Both the position numbers and the translations under genes were made by a program. Below are positions 1-13,500 of a stretch of DNA of 64,000 bases, in pieces (the stretch's first letter is position 1; every line of letters starts with the position of its first letter). The notes below the pieces were generated by a model. It did not search any database. It was not told the DNA's origin and saw only the letters and a program-made list of their open reading frames with translations. The stretch comes from Siniperca chuatsi (lineage: Eukaryota; Chordata; Actinopteri; Centrarchiformes; Sinipercidae), in the NCBI RefSeq assembly GCF_020085105.1, contig NC_058063.1, positions 6,172,501-6,236,500 on the forward strand. The letters are read 5' to 3'.

Positions 1-715
1 AAAGGTCTCGCATCTTCAACCCGTCGCAATGCTAACAAAATTGCCAGCATCTCCCCAGCATACACCGATACTCCATCACTGATTTGTTTGCGAATTCTAA
101 TGTTGAAATCTGGAACTATGAATGAAATACCAATTTTGTTAGCTGTGTTCTTTGAAGCATCTGTATAAATCTGAACATAGCTGTAGTAGATACTTTCTAT
201 ATAGGTCTTTATCATCTGTGGATGTCAAATAAGCTCATCTTTGTTCTTTTTGCCAAGTCATGTGAGATCTACAATAGGGTCAGGGAGTATCCAAGGATGT
301 ATTACTGAGAGTGGTACTGTTGGACTAATGTTTATTTCAGTTATTTCTAGTTATTTTTGCTTTCTGCTCAACTGTCCATCCAAAACTTTTTGCGTCTCTC
401 ACCTCCTTTTGCCAACAGGGATTTAGTGTATCTTGCGTTGAATGATCTTCATTATGTCCAGTAATTTAAAGATAGCTGTATTCTCCTTAATTCCAGTGGC
501 ATTTCTCCCATTTCCACTTGTAATGCTGATGTTGGGGTTGTTCTGATGGCACCTGAAAATAGTCTCAAAGCCTGATACTTAATGTTGTCTAACTTTTTGA
601 GAGATGTGTTTTCTGCAGATCCAAACACTACCCACCCATAATCTAATACTGATCTTATTAATCCCATGTAGATGGTTTATATATTGGACTTTAATGTCCA
701 GTTGAATGAGTTACT
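1..715 (-). mobile_element. I-type LINE fragment (ORF2 C-terminal part with RNase H)
   Basis: Reading the minus strand, positions 667-452 encode a stretch containing SVLDYG, YQALRL and LQVEMGEMPLELRR, the post-reverse-transcriptase region common in fish LINEs. Positions 180-10 continue with IYTDASKN, SDGVSVYAGEM and AILLALRR, the start of an RNase H domain (the YTDAS and AGEM..AI..AL motifs carry its acidic residues). RNase H after RT points to the I/Nimb group of non-LTR retrotransposons. The reading is interrupted between the two blocks and the element runs off the left edge, so this is a dead fragment. LINE identity is well supported; the exact clade is inferred. Confidence 0.8.
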
Positions 716-2480
716 TAGGCTATTGTATTGGGAAAGTAGAGAGTTCAAAGAGAACAGAACCAGGGATACCTCTTAAACTAGCTTCTGTATATCATATGGT
801 CTCGTCACATGATCAAATAGAAACTTGACATTGGACAACATCAACATACATATTACCCAGCAATCATCATTGCATACATTTATATGACAAAAAATACCAA
901 AGAAAATAAGAAATGATTCATTTAATTGAATTGTTTATATAGTCTATTTTACAAAAACAAAAGAAAAGAAAACCATGATGGAGATGTTTTTTCCTTTTTG
1001 AGGGCTTCTATAGCAAATGGCACCAGGATCATCAAAATCTAAGTTATTTTTTGAACATAGGTGTGTATTTCAGACGTTAGTAACACTAATGATCCTTTTC
1101 TCTGCTTTTGCCCAACACATTGTTGGAGGGCCTGGTCTCTCTGTGGCCCCATGGGCCCCAGTGCAACTGCACTGTCTATATTTATTCCCCTGCTTGAGAG
1201 GAGGTATCCCATGCACTACTGTTACACCAGCTATGCCTCAAATACTTTCTCCTGGTGTGAATGAATTTCATAAATAACCCCAAATGCCATTTCTTGCGTT
1301 ATCCCAGTTCTGGGATTGGGTATCAAATCTAGAAAGTGTCTCTGTAAGAACGTGAATGGTCAAAGCTGAAAGAAATCTTTCGACAATGTGCTTACATGTG
1401 TTTATGGTCAAAACTCCTTGTTGCATCGACCAGTGTCTCAATAATAAGGAGAACACAGTGTTTGTGCCGCGTGACGTCTTTGCTACCGTTGAGGCTGGTA
1501 TCTGATGGTGAAAACTCACTCTTCGGTTCTCATCCAGACTATTGGAATTCAGGCTGCTCTGGTTTATTCAAAACAAATTCAGAAAGAAAACCCAAACAAC
1601 CCTACAGCCAAATCTGGGCATGAATGTGTATCTTCTTACTCTTCCAAAATAAGATTAAAAAAAATACCTTAAAAACAAACTGTATAGGAGCTGTTTAGGA
1701 ACATCACTAGTGGGATTGACTTTGTGATTACGGGGGTCTAGGAAAAGAAACATGCTCTCTGAATCCCACCCTTCAGTGTTTCATGTCAATCTTTTCTTTA
1801 CATTAGACCTTAAGCTGCATACTAGGGCTGGTGTTTCATTAAGGGTTGAGAGGGTGTCTCTCATCAAGTTCATTTTAGATGCTTTACTAGAGCTTGTTGA
1901 ACTTGCAAGCAGAAGTCTTGTTTTGCTTTAATAAAGGTAAATAAAGTTTTCTATTCTTTAATACAGATCTTATTAATCCTATGTAGATGGTGTTCAATCC
2001 TGTTCTCTCTGCCCCCCATATTGGCTAACTGACCCCCATGTGGTCATTACAACCAGAGTTCTGCCTGCCTGCGAGAGCTGCTGCATGCCACTCGCAGGAG
2101 CGTGCACTGCGAAAGCCAAAATTATTGGACATTTTAATGATTTGTGAGGAAAATTACAATGCAATCTTCATTGACATTAACGATGATAAATGATGTGTAG
2201 TCTAGATTTGTGTCAAATTAAAAATGAAGTTAAGGGGGGGGTTTTTTTCAAAAAATGTACAAAAAAGGTTTTTGTTTTGTGATGACAGAGTTCCTCATGG
2301 CTGCACTGGCAAATATAACACAGTGCTCCCGCACATCACACTAGATAGCATACCATGGTACAAAATATACACTGTTCATCATCAGACTGCATCTTCACTG
2401 TATTCTTTCATATAAAAATCAGTCTACTTCAGAGCAGTTAAGACTAACTGAGTAGTGCTCAAGAACTGGACAAAGAAAAG
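716..2480. other. AT-rich spacer with a short LINE echo
   Basis: No gene is recognisable here. At about 1968-1993 there is a near copy of the 649-674 segment of the adjacent LINE (gatcttattaatcc followed by atgtagatgg), so a second small piece of the same element, in the same orientation, lies here. The rest is A/T-rich with short chance ORFs. Confidence 0.5.
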
Positions 2481-2486
2481 TGCCTT

Positions 2487-3134
2487 TCACTGCATTTCAG
2501 CAGGAAGGTAACGATCACTTCCAGGATATGCTGTGATGTACCTGTTACATTGTTCAGCTCCTTGCCTCTCTCGGTTTGGATCTGTATTTAAAACTCTTCT
2601 GCTTAGGGTCTGCTCTATAGTTGTCATGGTCAGTTCATAGTCAAAGCCATCTACAAGAGGTTTGATGAACGCTCTAAGTCCTTCCACCAGATGGACTATG
2701 ATGAAAGCTCATTCTCAGCCAGAGAGAGCATCTGCCATCCAGGACATGGACCACAAAATGCAGACTGCTGCATTTACCTTCAGCTCTGCACCTCAGAGGG
2801 GCTGGAAGAGGGACTTCTGGAGAAGAGATGGACGCTAAGGCTGTTTCCACATTGTGGCACAAAACTACTGTACTGATAATACAGTTTTACATGCTTACAT
2901 TGATATAAAATGCTCCTTGTTGCCAGTCAGAGGACACATCCTTGGTCAGGCTGGAGACCAGTGGAGTTGTGTACTTGGATGATGACCGGGAAAGAGGAAT
3001 CCCTGGTTCAGGACCCTGACTGCAATGTGAAGAAGAAGGAGGGAGTGTGTGCCTTCTGATGCTCCTTCTCTTTTTGGTTTTGCTGTGCCAGATTGATGAA
3101 CGTATTTCTGCCCTTGCTGCAGTGGCAAAGACAA
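2487..3134 (-). other. unrecognised ORF cluster, possible relic exons
   Basis: Three minus-strand ORFs lie end to end (3134-2946, 2862-2674, 2687-2487). The last, about 66 residues, has ordinary protein-like composition (EGLRAFIKPLVDGFDYEL, then TLSRRVLNTDPNRERQG) and is preceded by a possible acceptor (catcatag). A possible donor (gaaggtaaatg) lies in the middle ORF. I do not recognise the protein. It may be relic exons of a host gene, part of a degraded transposon, or chance. No signal peptide, membrane span or known motif is visible. Confidence 0.25.
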
Positions 3135-3930
3135 TAAGCTTGACTAGCAGGGGGGTTTGTGAGGTAGGGGGGATAACTAGGGCTCACAATTAAAATAATT
3201 ATTATAATGACTTCTTATTATCAGTACAGTAGTTTATTTGAAGAGATTACATGATAGAAGAGATTGTCACTTGTTGGGCTCTCTGGCTGCTGCATCCAAA
3301 GGCACTCATCTACCTGCTATTGTCAATAATATCTATTCTGAGCCTTTTTTTCTTCTAAATTCTTTGTTCTGCACAATTTTAACAGCCGTGTAAAGAATTT
3401 CTACAAGACAAGGTTAGATCTAAAACAATTGACTGAGCAGGCCCTGTATCCATCACATTCTCTCCTGTCCATAGGCCTGTTGAATCTGGGGTTCCACAAT
3501 TGTGAGTATTCCTGTGCTGCATGGCTCTCATGTGTGCTTCTCACAGCTGTTTCCTCACAACAGTCCATGCCCATATCTGGTCTTCTCGGTGCTGTATTCT
3601 TGGTGCTTTGTAACCATACCCTTTCCTAACTTTTCCCGCCCTGCTTTACACTTCGACTAATTATTGTACTGCAATAAGGTCACAGCCACAGTTTTGTGGG
3701 TTGACAAGATTACAAGATGTGCCAATAAGCATAAAAGAAATCCCTAATCCAGTGTGTTTTCCCTTATATATGGGTGTTTCTAGCATGTGATGTAACTTTT
3801 GCTTGGTACATATTATGTATAGTAATTTCACTGTAGTGCTGTTTACACAATGGCTGGTGGTCCTCACTCATCAATGAGTGGGCAAAATTAGACATGGGAG
3901 CCAGTCAATTTGAGTAAAAGTATAACTGAC
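3135..3930. other. spacer upstream of fxr2, nothing recognised
   Basis: A/T-rich sequence with no ORF that looks like a protein, no repeat family I recognise and no RNA gene. The base composition changes towards GC-rich from about 4050 as the fxr2 promoter begins. Confidence 0.5.
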
Positions 3931-3934
3931 ACGG

Positions 3935-4792
3935 AATAAAACCAATGGATTGTGTTAGGATGCGACTCTTTGGATTGTATTGGTCATGCTTATGGACCAA
4001 CCCTTATTTGCTAAACCAATTAATGAAAGATAGAGTTGATTGTCGAGGTTTTCCACCAATCATAAGCCTGAGTTTCCTAATAGGCGGGTCTTTGTCATGG
4101 AGGGGTGGGGTGTTCGAGGTCATTCAGTCCCTCTCCAATTCACTCTATCGGCGTGTGTTTGTGGGGACGGGTAGTTGGAGTAAGAAGTCGCCGGGCGGTA
4201 GTGCATCTCAAACGCTTTTTGGGAAAGAAACGCCGCTGAAAATTGCACCACAGACTGAAGGAACGACCCCCGGTGACGACTTCTGGGAAACTATTCAACG
4301 CAACGACTGCGCCACACGCACAATCAACAAACGCAACCAGGCTATCAAATGCTAGCCAGCTAGCATCCCTGAAAACTGACGGGATCAAGGTGTTGATAGC
4401 TAGCCTCCCAGCTAATTATCCATCAGCTAGCATCCTCCTCCAGCCGTAGCATCATTAGCTTGCTTTTCCTCCTCGCGTACGTTGAGACTTCACCATTGCT
4501 CGTGGCGGTGCCTTTCAGCTCGCGAGCACCAAATCCCACATTCAGGCAAAAACAAGACAACGGAGCTTGCTTCTGCTGGAGACAGCGTCTGCGTTGCATT
4601 AGTTGACACCATCACACCCATCTCCCCAACCCCTTCTCCTCTGCCCCTCTCCCTCCACCCGAAACACTGGAAATCCACAAGCGGCCGGATAGCGGCGAAG
4701 GGCCGGCGAAGCTGGGGGTGGTAACGTTACCGGACTCGCAGGGAGTCGTAACGGCTACAGACAAGCTCAGCCGTGGGGATCTACCGACAAGT
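3935..4792 (+). promoter_or_regulatory. fxr2: fxr2 promoter and 5'UTR
   Basis: Several CCAAT boxes in both orientations (inverted near 3977-3985, forward near 4013, 4056 and 4135) lead into GC-rich, CpG-containing sequence up to the start codon. No TATA box is seen near a likely start site, as expected for a housekeeping-type promoter. The leader holds two upstream ORFs (4243-4449 and 4482-4724), several GCTAGC hexamers (about 4350-4430) and the 12-base perfect palindrome GGTAACGTTACC (4720-4731). The transcription start is not fixed by the sequence; somewhere around 4150-4300 is likely. Confidence 0.55.
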
Positions 4793-7517
4793 ATGGACGG
4801 GCTGGCCGTGGAAGTTCGCGGCTCGAATGGGGCCTTCTACAAGGTAACCTGGTTACAGTCGTAGTTTCTAGTTGTCCCAGTTAAAAGTTTTGTTTCAGGA
4901 AAAACGGTTAGGTTTCATTCTTCTGAGCCCAACCACAGCTAGCCATTACTTGACTAATGTTAGCTTAGGTTCAGACCTGACAAACAGGGATGGTTTTACG
5001 TTCCATTAGGGTTGGCCATTGTGGGGTGGGTAACGTTAGCTAGCTCCAGCTAGCTGTTAAGCTAAGTACACTTGTCATCACCATGTATGGCCCATATTTG
5101 GTCGTTTTTAGCAAATGTGAAGATAAACACAGGCTATACGTTAGGACACAGATTCTCGTAGTTTTGACATGCCATACAGTGATTCTCATAACATGTTGGT
5201 TTGTCTCGAAATGTGGGATGCAAGCATTTAAAAGTCAAGCGAGCTGCTAATCAGACAGCTGTTTTGCAGTTCCTGCGTACAAGTGTGATGAGAAGCTACG
5301 TTAACGCTCACATACTTTGTTTTGTTGCCCTACCCACGTTCTAGCTGCACTACTGAGCCTTAAATCGCATGTTTATTGCTCTGACACGGACGAACTAGAG
5401 TGTTGGTTTCTGTTTCAATTCTCTGTAATTTTCAAAAGAAAGTATACTTTCATAACCAGACACATGACTTCAAGTCTTTGTTGCTGCTATGTCACAGCTT
5501 GTTTTCAAACATCACATTAAGACAGCAACTTGGTGACTTCAAATTGAATTCTACACATTCATTTTTATTAAAAGGCAGCTTAAATATCAGTGTTTTTTAT
5601 TAGTCAGTCACACAGATTTGGGTCTTGGTGAACATTGTAGATGTAGGAATTGTGAGCTAAAAATCTGATGTAGGCAATCCCAAATCATGGTTGTGGATAG
5701 ACAAACAAAACCCTACCTGTGCTCAACCTGCGTTCTGGTCTAAACCTTTGTGACATCTTATTTTTTTACTGCTCTCAGTTTAAACACATTTAGGATATGT
5801 CTCCATGTGCTCTTCTCTTTTCTGTCTTCGGGTGTTCAGCCGGTCAACCGACCACATGGTGGTTTAGCGATGAGCCTATATTTACTCTCCTCATGCTGCT
5901 TCACCTGTCGTTCTGTTTTACAGGGTGACAGTTTGGCTCTGGCGTGAATGAACGCTTTCCAGTCATCTCTATTACGTCCATTATCTCACAGCTCTCATTT
6001 TGTGGATGAGATGGACACTTAACTGTGTTAGTGACATTCTAAATGTCATATTCCAGAAGATATGTTGTCCTTGATGGGAGAGAGTGGGGCAAAAAGCTTT
6101 ACTGCTTTTTTTTTTTCCTGTTGTGATTGACACACCGGGAAAAGGGATTTAGCTTTTTGAATTGCTCATTCACCTTGGTGTCAGTGTGAGTCAGTTAGTT
6201 TTGTCTTTTTAAATATGATTCGTGATCATTTTTATGAACATGTCAGGTCAATACAGCACCTGTATGTGGCACTTTGTCCTGTTTTATAGTCTGCGTCTTT
6301 TGCAGCAGTAAGCATATGCCAGGCAAGCCTGATGAAAGCCTAATTGAGGATTCAAACTTAATTGTAAGTGAATTTCCACATACATTTTTTCTTCTTTTCT
6401 TCTCTTCTCTTTTTTTAGGCTGGGTATCTTGCATCAACAAAGATCTCAGTTTTTGCACATTTATTTATATTTTATCATAAGGAGGCCACCACATTGGCTA
6501 CTTGTGTGGAAAAGATACAACTATCCCGTCTAATCCATTTTCGTGAGAGAGGAAGGTTGCAAACCTGGCCCCTCTGGTCCGAAAGATCTTGGTCACCACA
6601 TGGACCTGCATGAGGCTGCTGGCCTGAGGATGAAGGATGAAGTCATTACAGAGCTGCCTGTGACCCTTCTCTGCCCCCACCTTTCCACCAGTCATGTCAT
6701 GCTAGAAAGAGGGCTTGCCTGCCCTTCGACCTGGTAGTACTCAGTGGAAGCAATACTTAATCTGACATAACATGCTCTTGCAGCTGTCTCCTAACCTTTT
6801 GGAAATTGGAGGATGAGCACTTTTTCAGTCAGACCTGTTGTCATTGCTGGCTTCTTCTCCAGAAGCTGCCCAGCTCTAGTGCCACTGGGACCGTGTAGTG
6901 TGAGAGACAGAAGTTAACTGTGTGTGTGTCGATACAGAGGCATGTTTTGACCATTAACCAGGACCATCTCAGAATAGCAATAGGTGGTGATTGATAATCA
7001 GAGTTGTAGTCAGAGTGGACTGCTTAAAGGGTGTAAATGGGTGTAAAAATACTAATGTGTCTACACACATATTGCCCTTGATCCAGGCTGAAACCCTAAC
7101 CAACTCTTGCAGTGCAAAGGCAGCACCTTCCCAGCAGGTGAATCCACACCGCTCCCAACCCCCACGCATGCTTGCAAGTGAAGATAGTGCCTGACTTCTC
7201 TGTCCCATATATGGTAGTGTCACACTGAGAGACATGCCACACCCACCACTTTCCTCCTCTCGTCATTGCTCAGCGTTGGGGGGTGTTGGTCAAAGTTTAG
7301 GGCTGCTGTGACAGATTTGCAGATGGTCATGATGGACAAGTAACACGTTGAAGTGATCTCTCTCGTAATAGTTGTCTCTGGGCTAAGACATAATCTGTCC
7401 ACATGGGCTAGGCTGATTGAGTGTCTGTCTTCCCCATACATGTGCTCTCATGAGCATGTCTCTTGTAAAACTATAGTCTTCCAACTTACACACAAAGAGA
7501 GAGCTCATGCATTTTTA

Positions 7518-7553
<36 letters not shown>

Positions 7554-10500
7554 TTCCCGGGCTGTCTGTGCTGTCAGGAGGAGTCGGTGTTCCTCATCAC
7601 TTTATCCAGCACAGAATTCACAGCCAGAGGATTGTGTCAGTGATGTGATGTCTTGGCTTCCAAAAAGCCCTAGATGCTCTTTTTCAGTCAACAGTCACAG
7701 TACTGGTCTGGCATGCCTTACAAGCCAGCTGTCTATGTTGTTTACATGCAAAATCAAACGCTCACAGCCCCACCCCTCATCACTGTCTCTGTCTTGTGCA
7801 TTCATGGGAATAAAATTCTTTCTCTCTCTGCTTTTCTTTTAGGGTTACATCAAAGATGTCCACGAAGACTCACTCACAATTGTTTTTGAAAACAAGTAAG
7901 TTTGCTCTTTCTGTTAACCTCCTATATGTCTGCTTTATGATAAATAGTCCATACATGGGGAAATAAAGTTTGAACTGTAGTAATTGACAGTTATGACGAC
8001 TGCTCCAGGCAAGTGCTTTACCCAGACATTCAAAATTGTCCTCTTGAGCACCTGTGCTTGGCATGCAGCTGTCCATACACGTCTCTAAGTTTTTTTTTAC
8101 CTCCTGCTCTGACCCCTCCTGTCCTTGCCATTCTGATAGCATAGCATAGCCCCACCTACTGTCCCTTTCCACCACCACCACCCCCCACCCACCCATCCAT
8201 CCCTCTGGTCCCTCTTGTCCCTCTTTATCTGCTTGGCTCAGAGTGTAGAGCAGGTTGCCCCTAAAAATAGTGACCCAAGGTATGCAGGGTAGGAGGGGTG
8301 GCAGTATGGTGGCCTGTTTCGTTTTTTGGGATGGTTCCCACCCCTTCTCCTTTTACTTTCTCTGAGCACATGGTGTTAGAGTAGCTGGTTGTATAAGATG
8401 AATAAAACCCCTATTTGGTCTATAATGATAGTAATAAGTCTCTTAAATGTAAATTCCTTTTTAAAGCTAAGATTCAAAATGAGCTTGAGAGGGTTTTTTT
8501 TTTTAGATATCAATTCTGAATGAACATAGAAATGAGCTGGTTTTCATTTTATGTGTCCAGTGTAATAATCTCAAATTTCACCTTTGAAACTCATTTACTG
8601 GACTTTATGACACTCTGTTGAGTTATTTTCAAGTTCTTATTTAATGTAAAAGGACATCATACAATGAACATAGTCACTCACTGTCCAGACATAGTTCATC
8701 AAGCTTCCTCATTAAACTTAATGAGCCATTTTCATTTTCATTAGGCCTATGTCTGTTAATGTGCTGCATTAATGCAGTGGGTAATACACCCATGTCATTG
8801 CAATCCCAGTATGACACGAGTGAAAAAGAACTTGAGCTAGACTGCTTGAACTATGTAACAGTAATAAATATTGGTTACCTGTGATTGTTGATGAGCTGAC
8901 GTGTTGGTGTTTTGTCTCTGTGTCGTCTTGCCATAGCTGGCAGCCAGAGAGACAGTTGCCCTTCAGCGACGTGCGGTTGCCTCCTCCAGCCGACTACCAC
9001 AAGGAAATTGGTGAAGGAGAGGAGGTGGAGGTAAGGCCTGCTGCTTTGCTCTCTGACTCTGCTCATCTACCTGAGTTTTCACTAACCTCATGTCTCAAGA
9101 CCTTGGTGTCTTTGCGCTTCATCAGATGGATCATTATAGGCTAATATTGACTTTCGACTGACATTTCCAGAACATCCATATGGCCTCTAAATTATTTAAA
9201 AAATCTCAAATTAAACTATCTACATGTATGCCCTTTAAAGTATTCTTACTGTAAAATACCCAAAACAGCTTCAGTATTAAATATGAGCCATAAAAGCTGC
9301 ACACTTGAGTCTTTGTTTCAAGACATTTCATATTTTCTTCGTGTCATAGTGTCTCAATTTACCAACAATTTTACCTCGCATATTTAGCATTTTCTCCACA
9401 TCACACAACACTAGTTAGTTGTACAGTATGCTTCCTGTCTGCTTTACTAAAAGCTAGACAGTGGATAGTAGAATTCCATTCATGACACAGCATGATGCTT
9501 TCTGGAAATGCAGCCAAGGCCATGTTCACATCTTGCTTTCCACTGCTAACTGTTTGAAGCACAGTTAATGGGTGTAGTAGCTGTAGTTCTTTGTCTCTGA
9601 CTCAGCTGTCATTCACTGTGTGCCTCCTTGCAGGTTTACTCCAGGGCCAACGAACAGGAGCCATGTGGCTGGTGGCTGGCGCGGGTCAGAATGATGAAGG
9701 GAGAGGTAAGTGGTTGCTAGGAACCAGGGAACATTATCTGAACAAAAACTGAAACAGAATTTACAAATTGTTTGGCTGCTGACACAGAGAAGAGTAACCA
9801 GAAAAAAAAGCACTGAGCATGTCCTCTCTGCTCCCCTCTACTGTGGAGACATGTGTTTTGCCTTCATGGTAAAAATTTCAAATTCCCTTTCCACCTCTGC
9901 ATTTGTTTATTAATTCAAACATCATAGGCACACGACATTAATTACAAAGAACAATATGATCCTGTTTGTTGTTTTGTCATGTGCAAAAATACATTTTAAA
10001 CCATGCAGCTGGTCTAATTTGCCTAATCTTCACAGTGCCTTGGACGCTGTGGAAACACCAATACACTGAAAGAATTGTTAGTTCCTGAGTTTTAGTTCCT
10101 GGGGCTTAAATTTCCTGGAGCTATTTCGTCAAAAAGGACTATTATTATTGAGAAGATGATACTTTGTGTCAGTAATAAGATCCAGTTAGGCTAGCTTCCT
10201 CTGTATCTCAGTATTTAATAATCAGTAATAGAGGCTAAGCAATTAGCTTTCACCTTGCCTAAGTGTTCTGTTGTATTGCCAGTAGCTGTCTATTGAGCTC
10301 TGGGTACTGCTGTATGTAGAATGAATACAGGCCTGTAGTAAGATACGCTGCTGGGTAATGAGCTCAAAGAGTCAGTATGTCCTGATGTGGTCTGACACTG
10401 TACCTTCAAATTATATTCTCGTACACTCTGTGCTTTTACTTCACACTGACTTGTGTCAACATGGATTTACACCAGGCTCAGTCTAACAGGCACGGTTGGC

Positions 10501-13500
10501 TTATTTTGACATTTTATGAATTTTTTGCTAATTTCCACCTGGCTCTTAGTCAGCAGCACAAGCTGCAGGTTTAATAGTGGGTCAGTGGGATATGAAAAGG
10601 ACAGCTTTGTAGTGCTACTGTGTCAGGGGAGTTGCTGCTGGTGTAGTGCTGTTATTTGGAGCAGTCTGATAAGAACCTGCAGGAATGTCTAGCATTGACT
10701 GATGGCTTTAATTCTGTCCTTTGAGCATGGAGTGTGCAGTGTTCATCTCACTGCCTCACTCTCTTATGTTTCCCTTTTTCTTTGTCTACATTTTTTCATC
10801 TTTCTCTGCATCACATGCTGGTACGCCTTATTTCTTTCATCTTATGTTGAAGAAACTGGGCAAGGAGTGTACTATAGCTTCATTGAATAAATGAATGAAG
10901 CTATAGAATAAATGCATTTTTTAAAAGTATAAATTCTTAATTTGAGAGTAGACATCAATGAATTTTAAATTAGACAGCTGATTCAGAATTTTTATATGGA
11001 TTGAATACAGCAGTTCTCCTCTTTTTATATATATATTGGAATGATGTTGTTTTTAACCAATTCACATTGGTTATCTGAGCTGTCATACTTGCATGTGTCT
11101 GATATTTCTGGCTACATTATTAAAAATCTGTATCTCCTGTGCTGTTTTCAGTTCTATGTGATTGAATACGCGGCATGCGACGCCACATACAACGAGATTG
11201 TCACATCAGAGCGCATCAGGCCCCTTAACCCCAACAGCCCTTCCTCTCGAAACTCGTTCCACAAGGTTCCCATCCCCGTCCCAGAAGACCTGAGGGACAT
11301 GTGAGTGTTTTTACATTGTCGAATTTACATCCTGTAGATTTATTTGAATTAACATCAGCACTGCACCAAGCTTAAGACCTGGTCATTGGGCAGTGGCAGA
11401 GAAATTGCAAAAGTAAATGATGAATTGAGATTTTCTTGTGTATATGAATGGATGATCTCGTATGTCTAAGCAGCTTCTTTGAATGTTAAGATCTTACATC
11501 ACAAGTTGTCTCAGTGAGCAGCGATGGTGGCCCACTGCTGCCAAATGAATAACGAAGCTGACTTTCCCATGGATTGTTTTCTTATCGACAGCTGTGCAAA
11601 TGACAATATTCACAAAGACTTCAGGAAAGCTATCGGAGCCAACTGCATCTTCTACAGTGCCCAAACACACGAACTCATTGTGCTGGTTAGTACTCAGAAT
11701 ACACACTTCAGCTGGGTCTCACCTCATAAACAAGTGAATGGCTTTGTTACATATCCAGAGATGTGGAAATAATTCAAATGAGCTGTAGTAACTGTAGCAT
11801 AAAAATCTGAAAGGTTTAAATGAACTGCATTTCAGGGATTTTCTGGGTATTCCTAAAATATTGTTAGGTGTAGATTTGAATCCAGCTCGTACCACATATC
11901 TTGTTTCCTCTTTCCATCTCTCTTAGGTGTTATTTATTTATTTATTTTTTTTAGACAAAACGAACACTCTCATTTGCTCATATTGACAGACACTGACTAA
12001 ACAATTGTTGATATATTGTAACTTAATCCTTTTTTTGGTTTTCTTCACAGTCTACAAATGAAACCACAGTAAAGCGTGCAACTCTTCTGAGCGACATGCA
12101 TTTCCGCAGCATCCGTACCAAGCTTATGCTAATGTCCCGCAACGAAGAAGCCACCAAACATTTGGAGGTAAACATACTCTTACATACACACGCACACACT
12201 GTGTCAAATACACTTAATGTTGCCCGGTCGGTGTCATTGACAAATGGCTTAGGTTGTTTGTGTGCAAATGTGTAAACTATGTGTTTTCCCTCCCAGACAA
12301 GTAAGCAGTTAGCATCAGCATACCAGGAGGAGGTGAGGGTCAGAGAGGACCTGATGGGCCTCGCCATCGGCTCCCATGGTGCCAACATCCAGCAGGCAAG
12401 GAAGGTGCCTGGTGTCACAGCTATCGAGCTGGAGGAGGAAAGCTGCACATTCAGGATCTACGGAGAGGTACGCTGCTTAATGAGCGTGTGTGTGCCATTG
12501 TATGTACTGGGTATGTCAGTTCTTGTCCCAATATATGGATAAATATACTGTAATAATTTGGCCTAATGTCTGTGTTGTGTTACAGACCCCAGAGGCAGTA
12601 AAGCAGGCTAGAGAGTATCTTGAGTTCAAAGAAGACTACTTTCAGGTACCCAGGAACCTTGTAGGTGAGTGAGCTGCATAACATTCCTGAAGGGAGCTCA
12701 TTTTGTTGCTGACAACATTCCACTTCATGACCATAACATATTCCTTATTACTACAGATATATATCCTCTTATTATCATGACATTCTTTTAACCTTCTTTT
12801 TGTCTTGTTTCTCTCTTGTGCAGGCAAAGTCATCGGCAAGAGCGGCAAAGTCATCCAGGAGATTGTGGACAAGTCGGGCGTGGTCCGTGTCAGGATTGAG
12901 GGAGACAACGACAAAAAGCTTCCCCGAGAGGAGGTAGGCAGGCAGGGGGCAGGCAGGGACGACACTGCCAGCAGCAAAGAGGTGAATGGACCGTTCGGCT
13001 GGTCTCTCAGTCTCCTATACCCCCCCTCCCCATCCCAAAGCAAAGCAACTTAATTGCAGCAGGGTGTAGACGTCCCATGTGCTGTCTGCTTTGACACTGT
13101 TCCATTCTGCTGCTTTGTCAATTATTTTGTCACTACTACTTATGTTTTCATTGCTTTCAATACACACAGCCCACCGCACAGCATATGTCAGTTATGTTGA
13201 GCATGTGTGGGCACTTAGCTGTCTGTTGTCTCTGATGGGTTGATATGTTTCTGTTGAGTGTGCTTCGTGTGATTTTATTTTTATTTTTTAAGCATTCCAA
13301 TCATTCCAGAAATGGTCTGTAATTCACCACTTAAAATGTTATTTTTGAGTAAGGTCTAAACTGTTTCCAAGTCAGTGATATCTTCCCAACAGGGGGGGGG
13401 GCTCTGTATTTAAAGTGATGATTATCTGTTTTCTTAAAAAAGACTCAACTCTTCATCTACCCCTCTTTGTGTTTTATCAGGGCATGGTTCCCTTCGTGTT

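Noticed and set aside
7507-7842. ORF with a CVCVCV stretch
   Set aside because: Produced by the (GT)n microsatellite in an fxr2 intron.
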